From: Bradyrhizobium sp. AT1
GTDB lineage: Bacteria > Pseudomonadota > Alphaproteobacteria > Rhizobiales > Xanthobacteraceae
DNA length: 64,000 nt
Assembly (NCBI RefSeq): GCF_001590795.1
Contig: NZ_JXDL01000001.1
Coordinates: forward strand, 2,568,019-2,632,018
Reading direction: 5' to 3'
Positions 48,691 through 58,454 of this stretch are shown piece after piece (position 1 is the stretch's first letter; every line of letters begins with the position of its first letter). A program made the position numbers and the translations under genes. Below the pieces are notes generated by a model. That model had not been told where the DNA came from and did not search any database. It saw only the letters and a list, made by a program, of their open reading frames with translations.

Positions 48691-49268
48691 CAAGGGCGCA
48701 GGGAAGGCCGGGCGCCGGCTGGCACCCGCAATCCCGTGTGCGAAAAAATGCGCACGGGGTGGATCACAGGTGACGCCGGTCGCCCGGCCTTCCCTGCGCG
48801 ATGGTTTTCACGGTGTCCTTCGCGCTCTCCTCGGGGAGCGTTGCACTATTGCCCCCGTCGCCTTGCGGATGATCGATGCACGTGCCGGTTGGCCGCCACA
48901 TCTCCGCCAAGACTTGACGCCAGAACCCCGGGCGTCAGGACCACACGACTTCTCCGTCCGCGCACGTCGTCGCTGGGTTCTCCGCGGCTGGCGTGCGCTC
49001 GCCGCAAAGACCATTCGAAGACGCTGTCAGCGCCGTGTCGTATCGCGCCTGCCGCTGCTCACGGTTTCCCGCCCTGCTAGCCACCATCGCGCGCCGACGC
49101 CGTCGCGGCCACCGCATCCCGGCCCGCGTCTCGTGACGATCGCGAAACGCCCCTTGTGGCGGGCGGGATGGCCAGGCTTGTACGGCAAAACCGAACTTCT
49201 GTAAATTCGAATATTTTTGCCGAGACCCATGGACCCAGCGCTGGCGTGTTTTGCCCGCCGGGCAACAC
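48691..49268 (+). repeat. large dispersed repeat, copy B
   Basis: About 580 bases in inverted orientation to copy A. It starts with a clear nested hairpin: GCGCAGGGAAGGCCGGGCG (about 48697) pairs with CGCCCGGCCTTCCCTGCGC (about 48801), enclosing CCCGTGTGCG / TGCGCACGGG. It ends with GTGTTTTGCCCGCCGGGCAACAC at 49246-49268. No open frame with a ribosome site is shared with copy A. Confidence 0.75.
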
Positions 49269-49512
49269 AACGGATGGTGGATGGCATCGGCCGGGCTGCC
49301 GCGAACACGGCTGCGTGAACTGTCGCTCCACCCGGCCCTTCCCGAAAATCAAGCTGTTCTCAAGGAAAACAGGAGCCCATCGGAAGACTTCAGCCAAGCC
49401 GGAACTGGCACCCGGGCCTACAGACGGATTGTCTGCCGTTCGCCCGGCATCGCGAAAAGCGTCACGATACCGCCGCACGGCCTATTTCGATCACGTAGAG
49501 TGAGAAGTGAAC

Positions 49513-52266
49513 ATGGCTGTCACAGCGAATTTTTCTGCCGGAATTCTCACCGTCTTTGGCAATGGCCACAACAACGCGGTCACGTTGGGCCGAAACGCGG
49601 CGGGGACGATCGTCGTCAACCATGGCGCGGTCCCGATCAAGGGTGGCCCCGCCACGGTCGCCAACACCAAACTGATCCAGGCCTTCGGCCAGGACGGCAA
49701 CGACATCATCACGATCGACGAGAGCAACGGCGCGATGCCCGCCGCGAACCTGTTCGGCGGCGCCGGCAACGATACGCTGAGCGGCGGATCCGGCGGCGAT
49801 CTGCTGTTCGGCCAGTCCGGCAACGACACGCTGTTCGGCAAGGGCGGCAACGACCTGCTGTTCGGCGGTTCCGGCAATGACGTGCTGGTCGGCGGCGACG
49901 GCAACGACCAGATGTTCGGCGAAGCCGGCAACGACCGCATGATCTGGAACCCCGGCGACGACAGCGACCTGATGGAAGGCGGCGAAGGCATCGACACCGC
50001 GGAAGTCAATGGCGGCAACGGCGGCGAGACCTTCGCCATCACGGCCAACGGCACCCGCGTGCGCTTCGACCGTGTCGATCCCGCCCCCTTCTCGCTCGAC
50101 ATCGGCACCACCGAAAACCTCGTAGTCCACGCCGGTGGCGGTGACGACATGATCACCGCGACAGGCAATCTCGCCGCGCTGATCACGCTGACACTCGACG
50201 GCGGCGCCGGCAACGACACCATCCTCGGCGGCAACGGCGCGGACCTGCTGCTCGGCGGCGACGGCAACGACTTCGTCGACGGCAACCAGGGCAACGACAC
50301 CGCTTTGCTCGGCGCCGGCAACGACACCTTTCAGTGGGATCCCGGCGACGGCAGCGACAAGGTCGACGGACAGGCCGGAACCGACACATTGCTGTTCAAC
50401 GGCTCGAACATCAGCGAGGACATCACACTGTCCGCGGCCAATGGCGGCCATGCCCTGCTCACCCGCAATGTCGCCAACATCACGATGGACCTCGACGGCA
50501 TCGAAACTGTCACGATCAATGCCCAGGGCGGCAGCGACAACATCGTCATCAACAACCTGGCTGGCACCGACGTCAGGCAGGTCAACATCGATCTCGGGTC
50601 GAACGGCACCGGCGACGGCGCGGCCGACACCGTGACGCTGGTCGGCACCAACGGCGGCAATACGATCGAGATATCCGGCACGGGCACGTCGGTTGCGGTC
50701 ACGGGACTGCCGGCTGCCGTGGCCATCACCAATGCGGAAGGCGCGAACGATGCGCTTCTCGTCGAGGGCCTCGGCGGCAACGACACGATCTCGGCGGCCA
50801 CGCTGGCCGCAGGGATCGTGCACCTGACCATCGATGGCGGCGCCGGCAACGACACGATCACCGGCAGCGGCAGCAACGACACGCTGATCGGCGGCGACGG
50901 CAATGATGTCGTCGTCGGCGGCCGCGGCAACGACGTCGCGCTGCTCGGCGCCGGCACCGACGTCTTTCAATGGAACCCCGGCGACGGCAGCGACACCGTC
51001 GAGGGCGGCACCGGCGTCGACAGCTTGCGATTCTTCGGCGCCAACATTGCGGAAACCATGTCCGTCGTGGCGAACGGCGATCGCGCCCTGCTGACGCGCG
51101 ACGTCGCCAACATCACGATGGACCTGCACGGGGTCGAGCATGTCGATCTCCATGCGCTGGGCGGCTCCGACCATATCACCGTCGGCGATCTGAGCGGAAC
51201 CGAATTGACGCGGGTGAACATCGATCTCGGCGGCTCGACCGGAACGCCCGACGGCGCCGTCGATACAGTCTCAGTCGATGCCACCCAGGGTGCCGACACG
51301 TTCGGCGTCAGCGGCAATGCCGGCGGCGTGACGGTGTTCGGCCTGCATGCGGCCACCCACCTGAACTCCATGGATGCCACCGATCAGCTGACGCTCAACG
51401 GCCTTTCCGGCGACGACGTCATCGACGCCAGCGGCCTTGCTGCCGGCGTGCTGCAGCTGACGATCAACGGCGGCATCGGCAACGACACCATCCGCGGCAG
51501 CCAGGGCGACGACCTCATCAACGGCGGCGACGGCAACGACGTCGCGCTGATGGGTGCGGGCAACGACACGTTCGTCTGGAATCCCGGTGACGACAACGAC
51601 ACGGTCGAGGGCCAGGCCGGCAGCGACACGCTGCTGTTCAACGGCGCCAACATCGCCGAAAACATCAACATCTTTGCCAACGGCTCCCGCGCCGAGCTGA
51701 CGCGCGACGTCGCGAACATCACGATGGACACGCATGGCGTCGAGACGATCGCGTTCGATGCCCGCGGCGGCGCCGACAAGATCACCGTCGGCGACATGAC
51801 CGGCACCGACGTGACGCAGGTGAAGATCGACCTCGGTGCCAACCCCGGCAACCCCGGCGGCGACGGCGCGGTCGACAACATCGTGATCAACGGCACCGGC
51901 GGCGACGACGTCATCACGCTGTCGCTCAACAGCAACGGCGCGCTGGTGATCGACGGCCTCGCCAGCCAGGTCGTGATCGAGAATTTCGACTTCAACGACA
52001 CCATCACCATCAACGGCCTCGGCGGCGACGACGTGATCGAGGCCTCGGGCGTCGGCCCGGGCGGGCCGCATCTCGTCTTCGACGGCGGTGCCGGCGACGA
52101 CGTGTTGATCGGCAGCGCCGGGAACGACACGCTGCTCGGCGGGCTTGGCGATGACGTGCTGATCGGCGGTGGCGGCCTCGACGTGCTGGACGGTGGGCCC
52201 GGCGACAACGTCGTGATCCAGTCGTTGCTCGCGCACGCGAACCTTCACGCGGGCACGCTGGTCTGA
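49513..52266 (+). CDS. RTX calcium-binding protein with four large repeats
   Basis: A 917-aa acidic protein rich in GGxGNDxL nonapeptides (clusters at 82-145, 229-262, 441-474, 653-676 and 847-890), which form calcium-binding beta rolls. The clusters separate four modules. Each starts with [A/G]GNDxFxWNPGD at 138, 268, 479 and 681; the last three also carry LTRxVANITMD at 316, 527 and 729. There is no signal peptide, as expected for type I secretion by a C-terminal signal. No ABC exporter is nearby. ATG at 49513 follows GAGAAG; GTG at 49507 is an alternative. Confidence 0.9.
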   Translation: MAVTANFSAGILTVFGNGHNNAVTLGRNAAGTIVVNHGAVPIKGGPATVANTKLIQAFGQDGNDIITIDESNGAMPAANLFGGAGNDTLSGGSGGDLLFGQSGNDTLFGKGGNDLLFGGSGNDVLVGGDGNDQMFGEAGNDRMIWNPGDDSDLMEGGEGIDTAEVNGGNGGETFAITANGTRVRFDRVDPAPFSLDIGTTENLVVHAGGGDDMITATGNLAALITLTLDGGAGNDTILGGNGADLLLGGDGNDFVDGNQGNDTALLGAGNDTFQWDPGDGSDKVDGQAGTDTLLFNGSNISEDITLSAANGGHALLTRNVANITMDLDGIETVTINAQGGSDNIVINNLAGTDVRQVNIDLGSNGTGDGAADTVTLVGTNGGNTIEISGTGTSVAVTGLPAAVAITNAEGANDALLVEGLGGNDTISAATLAAGIVHLTIDGGAGNDTITGSGSNDTLIGGDGNDVVVGGRGNDVALLGAGTDVFQWNPGDGSDTVEGGTGVDSLRFFGANIAETMSVVANGDRALLTRDVANITMDLHGVEHVDLHALGGSDHITVGDLSGTELTRVNIDLGGSTGTPDGAVDTVSVDATQGADTFGVSGNAGGVTVFGLHAATHLNSMDATDQLTLNGLSGDDVIDASGLAAGVLQLTINGGIGNDTIRGSQGDDLINGGDGNDVALMGAGNDTFVWNPGDDNDTVEGQAGSDTLLFNGANIAENINIFANGSRAELTRDVANITMDTHGVETIAFDARGGADKITVGDMTGTDVTQVKIDLGANPGNPGGDGAVDNIVINGTGGDDVITLSLNSNGALVIDGLASQVVIENFDFNDTITINGLGGDDVIEASGVGPGGPHLVFDGGAGDDVLIGSAGNDTLLGGLGDDVLIGGGGLDVLDGGPGDNVVIQSLLAHANLHAGTLV

Positions 52267-52324
52267 GCCGGCGAGGCGCGCCCGGCGCCGGCCCGCTGAC
52301 CTGCGGGTAGCGCAATCGAATACA

Positions 52325-52353
52325 GCCCGGACGGCGCAGTGCGCTGTCCGGGC
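52325..52353 (+). terminator. hairpin after the RTX gene
   Basis: GCCCGGACGGCGC at 52325-52337 pairs with GCGCTGTCCGGGC at 52341-52353 with one G-T pair and a three-base loop. It is a compact 13-bp stem after the RTX stop. No T-run follows, so it may instead be another repeat-family hairpin. Confidence 0.6.
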
Positions 52354-52450
52354 CATGACGCTTTGACGGCCATGCTGGTCCTGATACTCTGTCCGCGTCG
52401 TGGTTCGGCGGGGCCATGCCATCGATCGTTGAACCCGAGCTGCCGAAAGA

Positions 52451-52879
52451 ATGCGGATGAGAAGCGTGACGCTCCTGGCTCTCGGCCTCGTGTTCGTCGT
52501 CGCATGGTCGCATGACAGCGCGAGAAGCCAGACTTCGAACGCCCCGCCGGTTTCGCTTGCTCCGCCCGATGCATCGCCGCCGCGCCCGGGTGCCACCAAG
52601 CCCGCACGGGTGACGACAAACAGAGCTCCGCCAGCGACGTCCCGCACAGAGACCACGGTGCCCACGATAGGCGGGTCTCAAGCGATACCGAATCCGGCCG
52701 CCGACTATGACGGCTTCAGCGTCGGCACCGTCGATGACAATGACGCCCCGCACCAGGCGGCGGCGCCAATGAGGTCACGCGCCGCAAAGGACACCAGGTC
52801 CGATCCGGATGCAGATGTCCTCGAGCGGGAAGACGGGGCGTTGAAGCGAAAGTTGATGATCTGCCAGAACTGCAAATAG
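52451..52879 (+). CDS. exported protein with a C-terminal CxxC
   Basis: A 142-aa protein with a signal peptide (MRMRSVTLLALGLVFVVAWS...), then a Pro/Ala/Thr-rich low-complexity stretch (about 28-75) and a charged C-terminus ending MICQNCK. The two cysteines, the only ones present, are at 138 and 141, almost at the end. It may be periplasmic and disordered, with a metal- or thiol-binding tail. No family is recognised. A second ATG six bases later is equally possible. Confidence 0.65.
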   Translation: MRMRSVTLLALGLVFVVAWSHDSARSQTSNAPPVSLAPPDASPPRPGATKPARVTTNRAPPATSRTETTVPTIGGSQAIPNPAADYDGFSVGTVDDNDAPHQAAAPMRSRAAKDTRSDPDADVLEREDGALKRKLMICQNCK

Positions 52880-53014
52880 GACGTTTGTTGGCCGGCCAGC
52901 CCAACTGCGGCTCTGGTAGCTCGCAAGCTCGCGGCCCGGATCGCGCGCAGCGACGTCCGGGGAGCGGGTCCGGCCGATCAATTGCACCCGCTCCTCAAGT
53001 CTCAGATTCTCGCC

Positions 53015-53686
53015 TCAACGGTCCCTAAGGGCGGACAGCAACTCTTTTCCCAGCGGTCCGGCCGAAGCGGGGTTCTGCCCCGTGATGAGCCGGCCATCGA
53101 CGACGACGTGAGGTTGCCAGTTGGCGGCCGACGAATAGTCGGCCCCCTCTGCCCTCAACGCGTCCTCGAGCTCGTAAGGCACGTCATCGCGGGCGTAGTC
53201 GTATTCTTCCTTCTTCGAGAAGGACGTGAGCTTCTTGCCGCGCACGAATGGCGTGCCGTCACCGAGGTTGACGCCCAGCAGCGCGCACGGCCCGTGACAA
53301 ACAGCGGCGACGAGCTTGCCGGTGGTCCAGGCGCGCACGACGGCACTCTGGACCGTTGCATTGCGCTGGATGTCCACCATGGGCCCGAGACCGCCGGGCA
53401 CCAGGATGGCGTCGTAGTCGGCAGCGTCCACCTCGGACAATCTGCGACTGTGATTCAGGCGACGAAAGGCCTTGCTCGCGAGAAACTCCTTCTGGGCGGG
53501 ATCTTTCTCGTCATACGCATCGTACGGCGTCCATCCCCCGGCCGGCGACGCAAACTCGACCGCGACCCCGGCCTTGTCGAGCACATCGAAAGGATGGGCG
53601 ATCTCGGCGAAAAAGAAGCCTGTCTTGCGACTATGCGGACCAATCACTGCTGCGTTGGTGACGATGAAGAGGACATGTTGGGTCAC
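53015..53686 (-). CDS. DJ-1/PfpI-family protein, Hsp31-like
   Basis: A 223-aa class I glutamine amidotransferase-like protein. The nucleophile elbow AAVCHGPCALLG has Cys130 followed by His131, and Glu28 lies in FFAEIAHPF. The EFASPAGG and YDAILVPGGLGPM strands fit Hsp31/DJ-1 glyoxalase III-like enzymes that clear methylglyoxal. The GTG start at 53686 follows AAAGGAAAAACC. It lies downstream of the cytochrome gene on the same strand. Confidence 0.85.
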   Translation of the reverse strand: MTQHVLFIVTNAAVIGPHSRKTGFFFAEIAHPFDVLDKAGVAVEFASPAGGWTPYDAYDEKDPAQKEFLASKAFRRLNHSRRLSEVDAADYDAILVPGGLGPMVDIQRNATVQSAVVRAWTTGKLVAAVCHGPCALLGVNLGDGTPFVRGKKLTSFSKKEEYDYARDDVPYELEDALRAEGADYSSAANWQPHVVVDGRLITGQNPASAGPLGKELLSALRDR

Positions 53687-53745
53687 GGTTTTTCCTTTCG
53701 ATGAGACTATGTGGGATCGCGCCGGCGCGGCGCGGCAGACCCGCA

Positions 53746-54387
53746 TCAATTCGGACAGGGCTGTCCCGCCGCGCCCCACCTCGCCATGTCCTTGACATGG
53801 TCCTCGAAGGTGCCCGGCGGCGTCGAACGTCCCTCTCCCGGCGCCCAGCCTCGCGGAATGAAGCCGTTCAGCGAGGCATCGTGGCGCAAATGCTCGACGA
53901 GGCCTGCGGCATCGCGACCGCCATTTCGCTTGGGATCTTTCATCTGCGCGCAGATTTCCTTGCCGCTCTTGCCGAACCAGATGAAGGCCACCGGCGCAAG
54001 CTGCCAGTCGATGCCGGCGCGCGGCGGCGACGGCGCGGGCTCGTTCGCCTGGGTCGACGTCATGTGACAGGTCGAGCACGGGACCGCCTCCGTGCCGATG
54101 CGGCTCTCGCCGCCGTGGATGTTCATGCCGTGCACGCGGGGCTTGGTTTCGCCGGCCGGTGTCCAGATCGGGATGGCCTTGGCATCCACATGGCAATTGG
54201 CACACCGTGGATGCGTCACCACCGCTTCGATCCGCTTCCAGGCCTCGAGCCCCTCGACGCGGCTGACGCTGCCCCGCGGCAGCAAGTCCTTGGCCGCCAG
54301 CTTGACCTCGTCTTTGGCCGCGACGATGCCCGTGACGGCAGACACGGCGACGCCCGCGAGAAGCAGTGCGATCAGCGATATCTTCAT
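53746..54387 (-). CDS. diheme c-type cytochrome of the molybdenum hydroxylase
   Basis: A 213-aa protein with a signal peptide (MKISLIALLLAGVAVSAVTG) and two heme-attachment motifs, CANCH and CSTCH, so a periplasmic cytochrome c. It starts eight bases after the hydroxylase large-subunit stop and is probably its electron acceptor. Similar cytochromes accompany isoquinoline 1-oxidoreductase-type enzymes. Maturation would need the Ccm system in this window. Confidence 0.82.
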   Translation of the reverse strand: MKISLIALLLAGVAVSAVTGIVAAKDEVKLAAKDLLPRGSVSRVEGLEAWKRIEAVVTHPRCANCHVDAKAIPIWTPAGETKPRVHGMNIHGGESRIGTEAVPCSTCHMTSTQANEPAPSPPRAGIDWQLAPVAFIWFGKSGKEICAQMKDPKRNGGRDAAGLVEHLRHDASLNGFIPRGWAPGEGRSTPPGTFEDHVKDMARWGAAGQPCPN

Positions 54388-54395
54388 GGCCTGCC

Positions 54396-56651
54396 TCACA
54401 CGAAATCGATGAACTTGTTGAAGGGCATTTCGCGGATGCGCAGCCCGGTCGCAGCGAAGATCGCGTTGGCGAGCGCGGGCGCCGCCGGCGGAACGGGCGG
54501 CTCGCCGACGCCCCTCACCTTGGGATCGTTCTCGAGCCCGCGAACTTCGATCACCGGACATTGGTAGAGGCGCATGGCCTCGTGGTGGTTGTAGTTGGTC
54601 TGCTGCACCGCGCCCTTCGCGTAAGTGAGCTCGCAGTTGATGGCGTGGCCGAGGCCCCAGACCACCCCGCCCTGCACCTGGTTCTCGAAGTTGACGGGGT
54701 CGATCACCTTGCCGACGTCGACCGCGACCCAGACCTTGTCGATCCTGATGCCCCTGTCGGTCTTGGTGACCTCCACGACTTCGGCAGTCGGTGTGCCGAA
54801 GGACTCGACGAAGGCAACGCCCCGGCCTCGGCCGTTGCCGAGCGGTCCCTTCCAGTCCGACATCTCCGCCAGCGTCTCCAGCAGCTTGCGGTAGTGTGGC
54901 ACGGCGCACATCTCGATCCGCGCCTTCATCGGATCGAGCCCCGCCGCATGGATCAATTCGTCGATGAAGCTTTCGGTGAAGAAGCCGGCCGTCGAGGCAC
55001 CGACCGACCGCCACGTGGTGCTCGGCGACAACCCCTGCGCCTCGTAAGTCGTGGCCCGGAAATTGGGGATGTCGTAGTAGACGTTCCAGAGGCCCGCCGC
55101 CAATTGAGCGTCGGGATCCTTCGAGGGGGCGCCCGAACGTTCGAGCAGCCCCTTGAGCGGGGCCGTCGAGGCCAGCTGCAGATCGGCCGCGACGATCTTG
55201 CCCTTGTCGATGCTGCCTCTGTGCCGGGCGAGCGCAATCTGCCGCGGAATGTCCTGGAGAAAATCCTCCTCGCGCGAGAACACCAGCTTGATCGGCGTGC
55301 CGCGCATCTGGTTTGCGATCTCGGCCAGCACACGCACGTTCTCGTACTCGAGACGGTGGCCGAAACTCCCGCCGGTCCACTGATTGTGGAAGGTGATCTG
55401 TTCCGGCTTCAGGCCGATCGCGGTCGCCGCGACATGCTGCACGAATTGAGGGCTCTGGTGGCCGACCCAGATCTCCATCCCCTTGTCGGTGACGAGGCCG
55501 ATCCCGTTGAGCGGTTCGAGCGGCTGATGGGCGACGTAGGGCGCGCGATACTCCGCCTCGATGCGCTTGCCTGTCTTCAGGCCGGCCTCGACATCGCCGA
55601 TCTTGCGCCATTCCTTGCCCAGGAACTCCGGCTTGAACGAGGATTGCAGCACCTTCCAATGGTCGACCTGGTCGGCGGGGTACACTGAAGGCGCCCACTC
55701 GCACCTGACGGCATCGGCGGCCCTCATCGCGTACCAGCTGTTGGTGGCGATCACCGCAATGCCATTGTTGATTTCGAGGATCTTCCTGACCCCCGGCATC
55801 GATTGCGCCTTGCTCGCGTCATAGGATTTCAGCGGCTGCCCCTTGTTGGGGTTCAGCTTGACGGAAGCGTACAGCATGCCTTCCATCTTCATGTCGATGC
55901 CGAACTTCAACTCGCCCAGAACCTTGGCGCGAACGTCAAGGCGCATCATCGGCTTACCGATCAATCGCCAGGTGGAGGGATCGCGCGTCTGCGCATCGAG
56001 CACCGGAGGAATGCCGGCGGCGTCCGCCGCGAGCTCGACATAGGGAATCTTCTTGCCGTCGGGGAGGATCACGTGCCCGGATCGGGTACGGATGTCGGCC
56101 ACCGCGACGCCCGAACGCTTGGCAGCGGCGGCCTTCAACGTTTCACGCGCTATGGCGCCGGCCTTGCGCAGCTTCTCATAGGTATCGGGGATCGTGCTCG
56201 AGCCGCCCGTCATCTGCATGCCGGACTTTCGAAGACCTTCGAGCGCCGCGGCGCGACCCGCTTCGGCCGCGGGGCTCTGATCCGAGGCGAGGAACGGCGC
56301 CAGCTCCTCCTTGAACCCGGTGTTGAAATAGGCGGGACTGGGACCAGCGAAGCGAACTTCGAACTGGCCGGGATCGAGGTCCATCTCCTCGGCGATCATG
56401 ATCGGCTGCACCGAGCCGACGCCCTGCCCGATGTCGGCATGCTGTGCGATCAGCGTGATCTTGTCCGGGCTGATCTCGACCCAGGGATTGAACGTCACGG
56501 AATTCGGCCCGAGGCCGGCGGTCAAGGGATTGTCGCCGGCGGCCGGTGCGGCCGCTTCGGCACCGCCATAGCAGCCGAAGGCGATGCCGCCGGCCATCGC
56601 GGCGGAGCCGAAGACAAACGCGCGCCGCGAGAGGTCCTGCATATGGCCCAT
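54396..56651 (-). CDS. molybdenum hydroxylase large subunit, IorB-like
   Basis: A 751-aa molybdopterin cytosine dinucleotide subunit of the xanthine oxidase family. An N-terminal Tat-like signal (SRRAFVFGSAAMAGG) indicates export of the folded enzyme. VQPIMIAEEMD, GGSFGHRLEYENV and the C-terminal GVGEPPVPPAAPALANAI, with the catalytic Glu, are conserved. IorB oxidises N-heterocycles such as isoquinoline; related enzymes oxidise aldehydes. The start is one base before the stop of the small-subunit gene. Confidence 0.9.
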   Translation of the reverse strand: MGHMQDLSRRAFVFGSAAMAGGIAFGCYGGAEAAAPAAGDNPLTAGLGPNSVTFNPWVEISPDKITLIAQHADIGQGVGSVQPIMIAEEMDLDPGQFEVRFAGPSPAYFNTGFKEELAPFLASDQSPAAEAGRAAALEGLRKSGMQMTGGSSTIPDTYEKLRKAGAIARETLKAAAAKRSGVAVADIRTRSGHVILPDGKKIPYVELAADAAGIPPVLDAQTRDPSTWRLIGKPMMRLDVRAKVLGELKFGIDMKMEGMLYASVKLNPNKGQPLKSYDASKAQSMPGVRKILEINNGIAVIATNSWYAMRAADAVRCEWAPSVYPADQVDHWKVLQSSFKPEFLGKEWRKIGDVEAGLKTGKRIEAEYRAPYVAHQPLEPLNGIGLVTDKGMEIWVGHQSPQFVQHVAATAIGLKPEQITFHNQWTGGSFGHRLEYENVRVLAEIANQMRGTPIKLVFSREEDFLQDIPRQIALARHRGSIDKGKIVAADLQLASTAPLKGLLERSGAPSKDPDAQLAAGLWNVYYDIPNFRATTYEAQGLSPSTTWRSVGASTAGFFTESFIDELIHAAGLDPMKARIEMCAVPHYRKLLETLAEMSDWKGPLGNGRGRGVAFVESFGTPTAEVVEVTKTDRGIRIDKVWVAVDVGKVIDPVNFENQVQGGVVWGLGHAINCELTYAKGAVQQTNYNHHEAMRLYQCPVIEVRGLENDPKVRGVGEPPVPPAAPALANAIFAATGLRIREMPFNKFIDFV

Positions 56652-56652
56652 A

Positions 56653-57117
56653 TCACTTCTCCGCCATTTTCTTGGCCGCGGCCGCATGGATCGCCGCGCG
56701 GATGCGCGGATAGGTGCCGCAGCGGCAGAGGTTTCCCGACATCACCTGATTGATCTGCTCGTCCGTCGGTTTGGGGATCTTCGTGAGCAGGGAAATCGCC
56801 TGCATGATCTGGCCGGTCTGGCAGTAGCCGCATTGCGGAACCTGGTGCTCGATCCAGGCCTGCAAGACCGGATGGTGATCCTTGTTGCCAAGGCCTTCGA
56901 GCGTGACGACCGATTTGCCGGCGACCTCGCCGATATGCGCCTGACAGGACCGTACCGCCTTGCCGTCGATGTGAACGGTGCAGGCGCCGCATTGCGCGAC
57001 CCCGCAGCCGTATTTGGCACTGGTGATGCCGAGCTCGTCGCGCAGCACCCACAACAAGGGCATCTCGGGAACGACGTCGACACGGTGCTTGGTGCCGTTG
57101 ACGGTGAGCTCGATCAT
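56653..57117 (-). CDS. molybdenum hydroxylase [2Fe-2S] subunit, IorA-like
   Basis: A 154-aa subunit with a plant ferredoxin-like cluster (Cys38, 43, 46, 58 in [12 protein letters not shown]) and a second helical cluster (Cys96, 99, 131, 133 in QCGYCQTGQ and [10 protein letters not shown]). It relays electrons from the Mo subunit to the cytochrome. It is first in the iorA-iorB-cytochrome-like operon. ATG at 57117 starts MIELTVNG. Confidence 0.92.
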   Translation of the reverse strand: MIELTVNGTKHRVDVVPEMPLLWVLRDELGITSAKYGCGVAQCGACTVHIDGKAVRSCQAHIGEVAGKSVVTLEGLGNKDHHPVLQAWIEHQVPQCGYCQTGQIMQAISLLTKIPKPTDEQINQVMSGNLCRCGTYPRIRAAIHAAAAKKMAEK

Positions 57118-57199
57118 GTCGGTATATCCCCTAGCGGACTTCGTCGGCACAACAGCACTGCCTGATGGACGCTGAGCCGTATTCCCGATTCCTGCGGAA

Positions 57200-58126
57200 T
57201 CATGCGCAATCCCTGCGGAATGCCGGATCGGCTTTCACCTCGGCCTGGCCGCAGCACAATTCGCGATACTGCCCCGGTGTGAGACTTGCGGACTTGCGGA
57301 ACACGCGCGTGAAATTGGCTTGCGAGCCGAAACCGAACTCCAGGGCGATTTCGACCAGGGAGAGATGGTTGCGTGCGAGTTCGTGCCGCGCAGCCTGGAC
57401 GCGGCGATCGGTCACGTAACGGTGCGGCGACAATCCAGTCGCCTCGCGAAACAACCGGGAGAAATGATAGGGGCTGAGGCAAGCCTGGGCCGCGAGATCC
57501 TCCAGCCTGATATCGCTGCCAAGAGAAGCCTCGATATAGTCCAGCACGCGCTGCAGGCGCCTGGGATCGAGCGACGGCGACTTGTCAGGCGGCCGCCAGC
57601 GGTCGATCGTGTAATTCCCGAGCAGATGCGCCGCGAGCGCAACCTGGATTCCCTCCACGAACAGCGCGTCGGTCGGCTGGCGCGGGCGATGGAGCAGGTC
57701 GCGAAGCGGCGAGCAGATGTGGAAGAGGATCTGGTCCGCCAGACCGTGGGCATAAGCAATCTCGACCTTGGCCGGATCGATATCGAAGTCCGCGAGCGCG
57801 GCCTGGTCCAGCAGCGCCGGCGGCAGATAGAGATGAAGGCATTCCATCCGGTCCGAAAGCTCGAGGTGACTCTCCTGCGTCCCCACCGGCACGAGGTAGC
57901 TCATGCCCGGCCGGGCGAGGCTCTGCTGGACTTCGCCATTGCCGGCGCGGCACACCATGCCGCCGCCTGACAGCAACATCACGAGCTCGGTGCAGATGGG
58001 GACAGGCGTTGCCTGGCGCCCCGCCTCGAACTTGCGATGCTCGATGCTCAGTCCCGGCCAGTCGCTGGCCGCCGCGAGCTTCTCGCTGTTCTGATATTTC
58101 TGATCTCCGTGCGTCACGAGCGCCAT
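57200..58126 (-). CDS. AraC-family regulator
   Basis: A 308-aa regulator with an N-terminal cupin-like sensor region (about 30-150) and two helix-turn-helix units at the C-terminus ([21 protein letters not shown], split by [12 protein letters not shown], then [18 protein letters not shown]). It is upstream of the hydroxylase genes on the same strand and divergent from the alpha/beta hydrolase gene. Control of either cluster is inferred from position. Confidence 0.9.
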   Translation of the reverse strand: MALVTHGDQKYQNSEKLAAASDWPGLSIEHRKFEAGRQATPVPICTELVMLLSGGGMVCRAGNGEVQQSLARPGMSYLVPVGTQESHLELSDRMECLHLYLPPALLDQAALADFDIDPAKVEIAYAHGLADQILFHICSPLRDLLHRPRQPTDALFVEGIQVALAAHLLGNYTIDRWRPPDKSPSLDPRRLQRVLDYIEASLGSDIRLEDLAAQACLSPYHFSRLFREATGLSPHRYVTDRRVQAARHELARNHLSLVEIALEFGFGSQANFTRVFRKSASLTPGQYRELCCGQAEVKADPAFRRDCA

Positions 58127-58454
58127 ATGACCTCCGCTTCGTTGCGGCGAATCCCGGCTCCGTATCGCGAGCGAGCGATCATTCCATCCGGTGATGAGTT
58201 GCAGCCCGGGCCGCTGCCACGCCGATCTCTGAATTTCTCACAAGCGGCGATAGCGAAGTCCAGAGGCGGCGCGGTTAAAAGAGGTAAAACGCAGGCACAG
58301 CAAAGACTTGAAACGCAGCGCGATCGGCTGCCAAAGCCGAGATCAGCAAGATGCGTCCGTCATCGCGCAGGAATCGGAAATACCGCAACGCCTGCCTGCG
58401 CTAGTGAAAGGCTCTTCAACGGCAATGCCGCCGCATCGAGGATTGGAGCCTGGT
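58127..58454. other. divergent promoter region, araC and hydrolase
   Basis: 328 bases between the AraC regulator and the plus-strand hydrolase. The region from 58275 to 58290 (GTTAAAAGAGGTAAAA) is the only AT-rich patch and may be a promoter. AraC operators are expected here, but I found no clear direct-repeat pair. Confidence 0.4.

Larger units (their letters stand above)
48418..49512. other. 1.1-kb gene-free repeat region
   Basis: It contains palindrome P2 copy B, large repeat copy B, and about 240 bases of leader ending in GAGAAG before the RTX gene. No protein gene is supported. It is the mirror image of the 10.7-11.8 kb region in content and order. Confidence 0.7.

Noticed and set aside
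48425..49500. Short frames in the second repeat block
   Set aside because: Same reasons as for the first block; they are repeat sequence, not genes.
49462..52665. Long minus-strand frames opposite the RTX gene
   Set aside because: Glycine- and aspartate-rich codons produce open antisense frames; the sense frame has the RTX signature.
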